Shown here: piece after piece, positions 33,004 through 38,896 of the stretch | Position numbering within the stretch: position 1 is the first letter of the stretch | Layout: every line of letters starts with the position of its first letter | Assembly (NCBI RefSeq): GCF_000337575.1 | Contig: NZ_AOIM01000039.1 | Span: forward strand, 70,131 to 109,026 | Source of the DNA: Natrialba hulunbeirensis JCM 10989 | GTDB lineage: Archaea; Halobacteriota; Halobacteria; Halobacteriales; Natrialbaceae | Length of the DNA stretch: 38,896 bases | Direction: 5' to 3' | Notes under the pieces: generated by a model | Database searches by the model: none | Told to the model about the DNA's origin: nothing | Seen by the model: the letters and a program-made list of their open reading frames with translations, nothing else | Made by a program: the position numbers and the translations under genes

Positions 33004-34053
33004 CTACGAATCGGGGTTCGCTTCCGGCTGTGGGCCGCGGAGGAACATTGCGGCAGCAGAGAGTCCACCGATGCCGACGGTGAGCCAGTAGGTGCTGAGC
33101 CGGTAGATGAGTGCGACTGTGAGTGCGGTAGCGAGTTCGAGGCCGCCGAGCGTCGCGAGGACGCCGGTTACCATCGTTTCGACGCCGCCGGTCCCGCCGG
33201 GGGCGGGGACGACCGCGCCGAGTTTTCCGAACGCGACGGCGAGTGCGACGATGGGGAGTGCGAGCCGGTAGCCGAGTGCGAGCGCGCCGAGGTAAACCGG
33301 TAGCATGAGAAAGAGCATGCCGAGGTGGGCGAAGACGATGGCGGCGACGAGTGCCATTCGGTCCGCCGAAATCGTGTCGATAGTCCCGTAGAACCCGTCG
33401 AGTCGCGATCGGACGGTCTGTTTCGCAAATCGATCTTCAAACCGGGTCGAGAACCGACAGAGGACGCACCGGAGTCCCGCGGTTACCCATAGAACCAGCC
33501 CGTAGACGACGGATGGACGCCGAATCGTGACGAAGACGACGCCAACGACGACGGAGAACAGGCCGGTAAATGCGAGCAACTGCAGGGAGAGGTCCGTTCC
33601 GAGCGCGCCGGTAACGACGATCACGCCGAGCGCGACGAACCCGTAGGTGTAGTAGGGCACGTAGTTCAGCAGATCCGCGGAGAGCACGCCAGCGAGTCCG
33701 TCTTCGAAGGCCATCTCGCCGTGCTGTGAGACCAGATAGGCCACGAACGGCTCGGTCGCGAGCTGGCCGTAGGGTGTGATGTACTTGAGGAACATCGCAC
33801 TCAGAAAGAGCGCGACGATCCGTATACGGGGCAGTGTGTCGTCGACAAGCGAGAGGAACTGCTCCCAGACGAGTGCTCGAAAGGTCAATGCGAGGAGTCC
33901 CGATCCGACGGCGAGTCCAAGAAACCGATAGTCGGCACTCGAGAACTCCCCGGCGACGGCCTGGCCGCCGACGACGCGAATCAGGACGCCCAGGAGGAGG
34001 AGGGCGAGGACGAAACCAAGGGCGATCCGGCGGTTCACAGACGAACATTGCAT
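33004..34053 (-). CDS. LPG synthase-type (UPF0104) integral membrane protein
   Basis: This 349-residue protein has eight or nine hydrophobic segments. The pattern SAMFLKYITPYGQLATEPFVAYLVSQ, then FGKLGAVVPAPGGTGGVETM with the Gly-Gly-x-Gly loop, then ATALTVALIYRLSTYWLTVGIGG, is that of the lysylphosphatidylglycerol synthase transmembrane/UPF0104 (AglD-like) family. In archaea such proteins are linked to membrane lipid or glycolipid handling and N-glycosylation; the role here is inferred only from family. The ATG at 34053 is used. An AT-rich box (CTTAATTG) lies so close upstream that a GTG at 34038 (MNRRIALGF) may be the true leaderless start. Confidence 0.85.
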   Translation of the reverse strand: MQCSSVNRRIALGFVLALLLLGVLIRVVGGQAVAGEFSSADYRFLGLAVGSGLLALTFRALVWEQFLSLVDDTLPRIRIVALFLSAMFLKYITPYGQLATEPFVAYLVSQHGEMAFEDGLAGVLSADLLNYVPYYTYGFVALGVIVVTGALGTDLSLQLLAFTGLFSVVVGVVFVTIRRPSVVYGLVLWVTAGLRCVLCRFSTRFEDRFAKQTVRSRLDGFYGTIDTISADRMALVAAIVFAHLGMLFLMLPVYLGALALGYRLALPIVALAVAFGKLGAVVPAPGGTGGVETMVTGVLATLGGLELATALTVALIYRLSTYWLTVGIGGLSAAAMFLRGPQPEANPDS

Positions 34054-34402
34054 TGAAACTACAATTAAGTTGCGAATAGTCTCACCACATCGATAGCTCC
34101 CCGCACTGATCAGCAAACAGCCGTCCTGTGCCGACCCCCGTCGAGTCATCCATCACCGTTTCTGACTGTTGTGGAACCAAACGGACGACTACTGCGTGAA
34201 ACGACAGCGACGCCCGAGCGGAATGTGCTACGGCGATGCCAACAACGTGTTACCGGGTACCCGTCGTGGACACCGAGAACGAGACCAGGGTATTTCTCTC
34301 TCAGCCGCTGTGTCCGATCGAGTCACTGACGGAGCACGCACTCGCTCACTGGCCAGTTGCTATCCCGGCGACCTTTTTTGTCTGTCGGTGGTACACCTTC
34401 AT
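34054..34402. other. Intergenic region between membrane protein and 48-residue protein genes
   Basis: The region has a divergent promoter part near 34060-34080 (AT-rich) and a T-run (34373-34379) about 25 bases before the start at 34403. An in-frame extension of the small gene to 34169 is Arg/Cys-rich and looks non-coding. I see no RNA gene or repeat in it. Confidence 0.5.
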
Positions 34403-34549
34403 ATGCGTGATGAAGATGAGATCCGAGAGCAGTACGAGTTTCTGACGGAGCACCTCGAGAGCGACGAGATGAACCACGACGGCGTCGAACAGATGTTTAC
34501 CTATTATAAGCGTGCCCTCGGTTGGGTACTCGAGGAAGAGCACATGTGA
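34403..34549 (+). CDS. Small acidic protein (48 residues), unknown function
   Basis: The product MRDEDEIREQYEFLTEHLE continues with SDEMNHDGVEQMFTYYKRALGWVLEEEHM. It is acidic, predicted almost wholly helical, with an aromatic patch (FTYYKRALGW), and has no Cys pair or membrane segment. Such tiny proteins are frequent in haloarchaea; I know no function for it. The composition is strongly halophilic, which supports it being real, and a T-rich box (CCTTTTTTG) is placed about 25 bases before the ATG. A perfect hairpin 8 bases after the stop looks like a transcript end. Confidence 0.65.
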   Translation: MRDEDEIREQYEFLTEHLESDEMNHDGVEQMFTYYKRALGWVLEEEHM

Positions 34550-34556
34550 ACCCTCA

Positions 34557-34572
34557 CGGCCCGCTAGGGCCG
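34557..34572 (+). terminator. Hairpin after the 48-residue protein gene
   Basis: CGGCCC-GCTA-GGGCCG forms a perfect 6-bp GC stem with a tetraloop 8 bases after the stop codon. No T-run follows, so a processing or stabilising role is also possible. Confidence 0.5.
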
Positions 34573-34615
34573 AGACAAACACATCACAAATCGGGAGTGT
34601 GTCGTCACATTTAAG

Positions 34616-34735
34616 TGGTCCCAGCAGAATCTTTCTGGTGACGCTTCGCTTGGAGGGCCGAAGCGTCAGCGGGGACCAATTCAGGGCGGCAAGCGATCGC
34701 GTGACGTTTTTCCCGTCACGCGATCTGCTTTCCTG
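34616..34735 (+). ncRNA. Strongly structured non-coding stretch, possible small RNA
   Basis: Three stems are visible. Stem 1 is TGACGCTTCG / CGAAGCGTCA (34639-34648 and 34659-34668), a perfect 10-bp stem with a 10-base loop. An outer stem TGGTCCC / GGGACCA (34616-34622 and 34672-34678) encloses it. Stem 2 is GATCGCGTGACG / CGTCACGCGATC (34695-34706 and 34714-34725), a perfect 12-bp stem extended by AAGC/GCTT past a one-base bulge. A TATA-like TTTAAG (34609-34614) lies upstream at about the right distance for a start near 34637. There is no open frame. It might instead be a palindromic repeat element. Confidence 0.45.
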
Positions 34736-35032
34736 TTTACTACATTCCTGAGCGACTGTGCCGGCTGTCGCGAGCGATCTATAGACCGTCTTGAGGTCGG
34801 CCTGTATTCACCGCTGGGCAGTGTCGAACCACAAGCAAATATTCGCTTCTGGAAACGACGAACTGTAAACATGAATGGCTCATTATGTGTGTTGCCACAC
34901 CGAATCAGTCATGGGTGTTATCATTCGAAATTCAATGAAACGACTATATTCAGTGGTAATACCCCAGTTTCGTTCGAAACAACCCGACACCCTTATTAAA
35001 ATTCGACAGTAAGTGCAGGTGGTACTTTCCCA
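34736..35032. other. Upstream region of the second PadR gene
   Basis: This is an AT-richer stretch with no gene. It contains a TATA-like TATTAAAA (34994-35001) and a GGTGG ribosome-binding-like motif (35018-35022) before the ATG at 35033. Confidence 0.5.
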
Positions 35033-35308
35033 ATGTACGACCTGACAGGATTCCAGCGGGATTTGCTGTACGTCATCGCTGGTGAGGAGGAACCCCACGG
35101 ACTGGCAATCAAGGAGGAACTCGAGCAGTACTACGAGAAAGAGATTCACCACGGCCGTCTCTATCCGAATCTGGACACACTCGTCGACAAGGGCCTCGTC
35201 GAGAAGGGACACCGCGACCGGCGGACGAACTTCTACACGCTCACTCGACGTGGCCGGCGGGAACTCGAGGCGCGCCGGGACTGGGAAGGACAGTACGTCG
35301 AACTATAG
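35033..35308 (+). CDS. PadR family transcriptional regulator
   Basis: The 91-residue protein is a single winged-helix domain: MYDLTGFQRDLLYVIAGEEE (helix 1), PHGLAIKEELEQYYEKEIHHGRLYPNLDTLVDKGLVEK (helices 2-3 with the recognition helix HHGRLYPNLDTLVDKG), then the wing GHRDRRTNFYTLTRRGRRELEARRDWE. It lacks the long C-terminal dimerisation helices of classical PadR, like the minimal PadR-s2 group. It probably represses or activates a nearby gene; candidates are its own promoter or the flanking membrane protein. It is shorter than the PadR-like gene at 26507-26857 and only distantly similar. Confidence 0.88.
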   Translation: MYDLTGFQRDLLYVIAGEEEPHGLAIKEELEQYYEKEIHHGRLYPNLDTLVDKGLVEKGHRDRRTNFYTLTRRGRRELEARRDWEGQYVEL

Positions 35309-35510
35309 CGTTCGCTGCCACCGTCTGTACTGCCTCCCACTGTCTGTAATTGATCGGATTGCCGGACTGTTCCAAGCACCAGACTGTTACCGTCACTCGA
35401 CGATTCCTCCTCACACTACTGCTCCGCTGCGTTCTCTGTCTTGTGCAGTCGTCCATCCCAGGCCGACTACGCTCGGCACCGGTCTCCTCTCGCCACAGGC
35501 GCCACGGCGC

Positions 35511-35517
35511 TTATATG
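35511..35517 (+). promoter_or_regulatory. TATA-like box for the MgtC/DUF4010 gene
   Basis: TTATATG is 23-29 bases before the GTG at 35540, which decides that start and implies a leaderless transcript. Confidence 0.6.
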
Positions 35518-35539
35518 CAGTCGTGGAGAACAGCCAGCA

Positions 35540-36874
35540 GTGAACGAGGCCGTATTGCAGATCGCTGATGCGCCACTCGACGAGACGGTCGTCCGGATCG
35601 CACTCGCCGGTGCGCTCGGCATGTTCCTCGGGCTCGAGCGCGAGTGGTCACAGAAGTCCGCGGGCATTCGGACGTTCTCGCTGATTAGCCTGCTCGCTGC
35701 GGTATTCACGATTCTCGTCCTTCAGACAGACATTGGGGAGAGTCTGCTCATCCTCGGCGGACTGCTCGTCATCGTTCAGGGTGTCTTGCTCGCGGTGCAG
35801 GGACTGCTCGGTGACGAGGACGCCGGCCTCTCGCTGACGACGTCGGTGTCGATGCTCGTCGCTTACGGTGTCGGCTCGCTCGTCGCAGCCGGCTTCATCA
35901 TCGAGGGCGTCACCGTCGCCGTCCTCTCGTCGCTCCTGCTCGTCCTCAAACGCGAACTCCACGAGTTCGCGTGGGGACTCACCCGCGAGGAGATGCGTTC
36001 GACGACCGAGTTCGCCATCCTCGCGTTCGTCATCTACCCGCTCTTGCCCGCCGAAGCCGCCCTCGACCTCGGCGCGGTGACGATTCCACTCGAGCCACAG
36101 ATAATCTGGCTCATGGTCGTCGCCGTCGCCGGTATCGGCATCGTCAACTACGCGATCGTCTCCACCTACGGCGGACGCGGTATCGCCGTCACGGGCTTTT
36201 TTGGCGGTCTCGCGTCCTCGACGGCCGTCGTCGGGACGATGCTCGACCACGTCCGCCAGCGACCCGAAGCCGCCTCGTACGCCGTCGCCGCTATCTTACT
36301 CGCGAACGCGGCCATGGCTACCCGCAATCTGGCGATTGCGGTTGGTTTCACGATGGGTGCCGGTGCCGGTACCGGAACCGGCACCGATGCCGATGCAGGC
36401 GCAAACACCGGCATCCTCGTCGAGGCCATCCTTCCTCTCGGCGCTGTCATCGTGATCGCGTTCGCAATTGCCGGCCTCACCGCCGACTGGCGCGAGTCCG
36501 GCTCGATGGAACTCGAGAGCCCCTTCTCGATGAAGAACGCACTCGCGTTCGGCGCCGTCTTCCTCGTCGTGCTCGTTTTCGGGTCGCTCGCCGAAACCTG
36601 GTTCGGCACCCTCGGCTTCTACGCGACCGCCGTCGCGAGCGGCTTCGTCTCGAGTGCGGGCGCGACTACGTCCGCCGTGGTGCTCTATCGGGGCGGCCAG
36701 CTCGGCGCCCCGGAGGCGACGATCGCGATCTTGCTCGCGACCGTCTCGAGTATCGTCGTGAAGGCGATGCTGGCGGCGACGTCGACGAACAAGAACTTCC
36801 GGAATCAGGTTGCTGCGTACAGCGCGCTGCTGTTGCTTGGTGGTGCGGCGGCGGTGCTCGTCGTCGTTGTGTAA
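35540..36874 (+). CDS. MgtC/SapB plus DUF4010 family membrane protein
   Basis: This 444-residue polytopic membrane protein has two halves. The N-terminal MgtC/SapB-type domain (residues 10-145) shows LAGALGMFLGLEREWSQKSAGIRTFSLISLLAAVFTIL, with the conserved LGLERE and GIRTF motifs. The C-terminal DUF4010 half (150-444) includes YGGRGIAVTGFFGGLASSTAVVGTM and ATAVASGFVSSAGATTSAVVLYRGGQ. It has about a dozen hydrophobic segments. A Gly/Thr/Asp loop (GAGAGTGTGTDADAGANTG) interrupts the second half. The family is implicated in magnesium or other ion homeostasis in bacteria; the archaeal function is unknown. The GTG start is fixed by a TATA box at leaderless spacing. Confidence 0.9.
   Translation: MNEAVLQIADAPLDETVVRIALAGALGMFLGLEREWSQKSAGIRTFSLISLLAAVFTILVLQTDIGESLLILGGLLVIVQGVLLAVQGLLGDEDAGLSLTTSVSMLVAYGVGSLVAAGFIIEGVTVAVLSSLLLVLKRELHEFAWGLTREEMRSTTEFAILAFVIYPLLPAEAALDLGAVTIPLEPQIIWLMVVAVAGIGIVNYAIVSTYGGRGIAVTGFFGGLASSTAVVGTMLDHVRQRPEAASYAVAAILLANAAMATRNLAIAVGFTMGAGAGTGTGTDADAGANTGILVEAILPLGAVIVIAFAIAGLTADWRESGSMELESPFSMKNALAFGAVFLVVLVFGSLAETWFGTLGFYATAVASGFVSSAGATTSAVVLYRGGQLGAPEATIAILLATVSSIVVKAMLAATSTNKNFRNQVAAYSALLLLGGAAAVLVVVV
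36360..36408 (+). repeat. GCCGGTACC-type repeats in the MgtC/DUF4010 gene
   Basis: Overlapping GGTGCCGG, GGTACCGG and GGCACCGA units encode the Gly/Thr/Asp loop. It is another in-frame simple repeat, like the one in the CitE-type gene. Confidence 0.55.
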
Positions 36875-36959
36875 GTGGGTCCGTCACAGCAGCGCGTTGC
36901 TGGCGGCCTCCACACGAAGGGCCCAAGCTCTTGCCCGTACTCGTCCTACGACGAGCACT

Positions 36960-37292
36960 ATGATCGGCTTGCTTACCGTCGGGAAGAAGGCGATGACTGT
37001 CGGCTACCGGCGCTACGGCGTACGGGGCGCGTTGGCGATGGGCGTTCTCACAGTCGTTGGCTACGTCCTCCTGCGTCGGGCGCTCGACAGAGCCGCAGAT
37101 TCGGAGCGCGTCGCCACCGCGGTCGATGTCGAGACAATCCAGTCGGCCGTCGACGACCAGGGCGTCGGCGCGGTCGCCGACCCTGGTACGCTCGGCGAGG
37201 CGGTCAACCCCGGGAATGTGGGCGACGCGATCCGAGGCGGCGACGCACAGTCGATCGAGTTCGACGATGACGAGTCGGACTCGACGCAGTAA
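36960..37292 (+). CDS. Small protein with one membrane helix, unknown function
   Basis: The 110-residue product starts MIGLLTVGKKAMTVGYRRYGVRGALAMGVLTVVGYVLL, with one hydrophobic helix at about residues 23-39, followed by a hydrophilic region (DVETIQSAVDDQGVGAVADPGTLGEAVNPGNVGDAIRGG) with repeating Val/Asp/Gly turns, and an acidic C-terminal tail. It may be a single-pass membrane protein with its C-terminus in the cytoplasm. I recognise no family. It follows the MgtC/DUF4010 gene by 85 bases and is convergent with purD. Confidence 0.65.
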   Translation: MIGLLTVGKKAMTVGYRRYGVRGALAMGVLTVVGYVLLRRALDRAADSERVATAVDVETIQSAVDDQGVGAVADPGTLGEAVNPGNVGDAIRGGDAQSIEFDDDESDSTQ

Positions 37293-37359
37293 CACTGCTA
37301 CTCATCGCGGTACACCACTGAAAACGCCGCTACCGCCACAGCAGCAGTCGCGACTGCAA

Positions 37360-38652
37360 CTACTCGCCGCGCAGCTCTTCGACGTGATCGATTCGCTGCT
37401 GTACCAGTTCCGGCTTCCCGATGTCGTGGCGCATGTGCAGTCCTTCTTCGCCGGCGACTTCGAGTGCGGCCTCGGCAATCTGTTCGGCTTCAGTAATCGA
37501 ATCTGCACGACCAACCACGGCGAACGAGCGCGAGGTTGTGGTGTAGATACCGTCGTCACGCTCGTCCACGCTCGCGTAGTAGAGGAGTGCATCGCCGGCA
37601 CTCTCCTCGTCCACCTGCACTTTCGCACCCGCGTCCGGCTCCGTTGGGTACCCCTCCGGAACCGCGTACTTACAGACCGTCGCCTGCGAGGCGAACTCGA
37701 GTACCGGCAGCGCGTCGCCGTCCCGTGCAGCCGTCAGGATGTCGAAAAAGTCTGTCTCGAGGACCGGGAGCGTGTTCATCGCTTCGGGGTCGCCAAAGCG
37801 GGCGTTGAACTCGATGACCTTCGGCCCCTCGCTCGTGAGCATGAACTGGCCGTACAGAATCCCGCGGTAGTCCTCGAGTGCGTCCACAGTCGCCTCGATG
37901 ATCGAGACGGCGTCGTCGTAGTCTGCGTCGGTCATGAACGGCAGCGCGGTGGTCGCGTCGGAGTAGCTGCCCATCCCGCCCGTGTTCGGGCCTTCGTCGC
38001 CCTCGTAGGCGCGCTTGTGGTCCTGGACGGCGGGTGCCGTGCGCACGTCGCCGTTGGCGACGAACGCCTGGACCGTGAACTCCTCGCCGATCAGGCGCTC
38101 CTCGAGGACGATCCGGTCGTAGTCTGAGTCACGGATGTACTCTTTGCCCTCTTCGGCGGTGACCTGGTCGCCGATGACCTTGACGCCCTTGCCGCCGGTG
38201 AGTCCCGCGGGCTTGATCGCCAGGTCGCCGTCGTACTCGTCGACGAAGTCACACGCGGCGTCCATGTCGTCGAACGTCTCGAAGTCTGGACAGCCCGGAA
38301 TGTCGTGTTCGGCCATGAACCGTCGCTGGAAGGCCTTGTCCGTCTCGATGCGGGCTTCGGCCTCCTTCGGTCCGAAGGCGTAGATGCCGGCGGACTCGAG
38401 TTCGTCCGCGACGCCGGCCTGGAGGGGTGCTTCGGGGCCGACGACGGCGATCGTCGCGTCGACCTCCTCGGCGAACTCGACGACGGCCTTCGGGTTGGTC
38501 GTCTCGAGTGTCTCGAAGCCGTCTGTGATGCGGGCGATGCCGGGGTTTCGGTTGCCGGCGCAGGCGTAGAGGTCGGCCTCACTGGTTTCGAGCGCGCGGG
38601 CGATGGCGTGTTCGCGACCGCCGCCGCCGATCAGGAGCACGGTCTCTGACAT
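37360..38652 (-). CDS. purD: Phosphoribosylamine-glycine ligase PurD
   Basis: The 430-residue ATP-grasp enzyme joins glycine to phosphoribosylamine with ATP, the second step of de novo purine synthesis. The start MSETVLLIGGGGREHAIARAL is the standard PurD N-terminus. Further blocks are VVGPEAPLQAGVADEL, AIKPAGLTGGKGVKV (ATP binding), HKRAYEGDEGPNTGGMGSYS (HKR and GPNTGGMG signatures), and VIEFNARFGDPEAMNTLPVL with the metal-binding Glu and Asn. The C-terminal domain ends normally at 37360. A longer frame to 38703 is rejected. It has no neighbour in an operon; the plus-strand open frame over the same bases is antisense shadow. Confidence 0.97.
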   Translation of the reverse strand: MSETVLLIGGGGREHAIARALETSEADLYACAGNRNPGIARITDGFETLETTNPKAVVEFAEEVDATIAVVGPEAPLQAGVADELESAGIYAFGPKEAEARIETDKAFQRRFMAEHDIPGCPDFETFDDMDAACDFVDEYDGDLAIKPAGLTGGKGVKVIGDQVTAEEGKEYIRDSDYDRIVLEERLIGEEFTVQAFVANGDVRTAPAVQDHKRAYEGDEGPNTGGMGSYSDATTALPFMTDADYDDAVSIIEATVDALEDYRGILYGQFMLTSEGPKVIEFNARFGDPEAMNTLPVLETDFFDILTAARDGDALPVLEFASQATVCKYAVPEGYPTEPDAGAKVQVDEESAGDALLYYASVDERDDGIYTTTSRSFAVVGRADSITEAEQIAEAALEVAGEEGLHMRHDIGKPELVQQRIDHVEELRGE

Positions 38653-38767
38653 GGTCGATACCGAAACGCACGAACCTGTAAGTGTTGCTCTTTCCACGAG
38701 CAAGAAGTACGCACATCCGTGTATATGGTCCGCTACTCCAGCCAGTGTGCTGATACTGAATGCAGGG

Positions 38768-38896
38768 CTAGTACCGCTGCCGGACGTGTTCGACGAACCG
38801 CGTCACACCCCACCACGAACCGCTGAGTACAGCCGCGAGACAGACGGTCAGTCCAAGCCCGGTAAGCAAGCCGTCCGCCAGTTGCATTGAGGCGTA
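38768..38896 (-). CDS. Membrane protein, C-terminal fragment at window edge
   Basis: The minus strand is open from the window edge to a TAG at 38768-38770, giving the last 42 residues of a protein. The readable end has a hydrophobic helix (ADGLLTGLGLTVCLAAVLSG) followed by SWWGVTRFVEHVRQRY. The single membrane helix close to a short basic C-terminus suggests an integral membrane protein. Too little is present to name it. The purD promoter lies in the gap just downstream. Confidence 0.55.
   Translation of the reverse strand, partial: YASMQLADGLLTGLGLTVCLAAVLSGSWWGVTRFVEHVRQRY

Overview
This window is a piece of a haloarchaeal chromosome. The evidence is high GC, acidic predicted proteins rich in Asp and Glu, haloarchaeal-type leaderless promoters (a TATA-like box about 25-30 bases before ATG or GTG), abundant CTCGAG, scarce CTAG, and families typical of Halobacteria (DUF6517-like lipoprotein, DUF7111-like protein, heme O synthase with an N-terminal extension, Orc1/Cdc6 with G-tailed origin boxes). 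The protein set fits Natrialbales best, but that is inference. No rRNA, tRNA, CRISPR array or intact insertion sequence was seen.

Layout. 1-6.3 kb: a truncated aldehyde dehydrogenase, a 126-bp palindromic element, a SHOCT membrane protein, a RIO-like kinase, two membrane proteins, a lipoprotein and a DUF2062 protein. 6.4-15.4 kb: central carbon and nitrogen genes around a replication origin: gdhB, a CitE-type lyase, about 1.1 kb of non-coding origin, orc1/cdc6, more origin boxes, a second glutamate dehydrogenase, an aldehyde dehydrogenase and a MaoC-type hydratase. 15.4-18.1 kb: small membrane proteins and a Tat-exported trypsin-like protease. 18.1-19.8 kb: a two-gene gluconeogenic operon (class I fructose-bisphosphate aldolase, then fructose-1,6-bisphosphatase) with a palindromic candidate operator. 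19.9-26.5 kb: a helix-hairpin-helix protein, a signal-peptide membrane protein, a squalene/phytoene synthase, an NAD(P)-binding protein, an acyl-CoA dehydrogenase and a membrane protein. 26.5-30 kb: a PadR-like regulator, an M50-like membrane protease, a DUF7111-like protein and the half-CtaA/CtaB fusion for heme synthesis. 30-34 kb: aldo/keto reductase, folD, a zinc-ribbon protein and an LPG-synthase-like membrane protein. 34-38.9 kb: a 48-residue protein, a strongly structured non-coding stretch, a second PadR regulator, an MgtC/DUF4010 membrane protein, a small protein, purD, and the 3' end of one more membrane protein gene.

How it works together. The metabolic genes suit a heterotroph living on amino acids and organic acids: two glutamate dehydrogenases, two aldehyde dehydrogenases, acyl-CoA dehydrogenase, CitE and MaoC feed the TCA cycle, and fba-fbp returns carbon to sugars. 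The most unusual region is the origin at about 9.05-11.76 kb. Six similar origin boxes lie on both sides of orc1. Two of them flank, in opposite orientation, a core made of a purine-rich arm, an AT-rich centre with clustered CTAG, and a pyrimidine-rich arm. Other items worth a second look are the hairpin pair at 34.6-34.7 kb (possible small RNA), the palindrome at 19.87 kb, the palindromic element at 1.3 kb and the Asp/Thr insertion inside the CitE protein.
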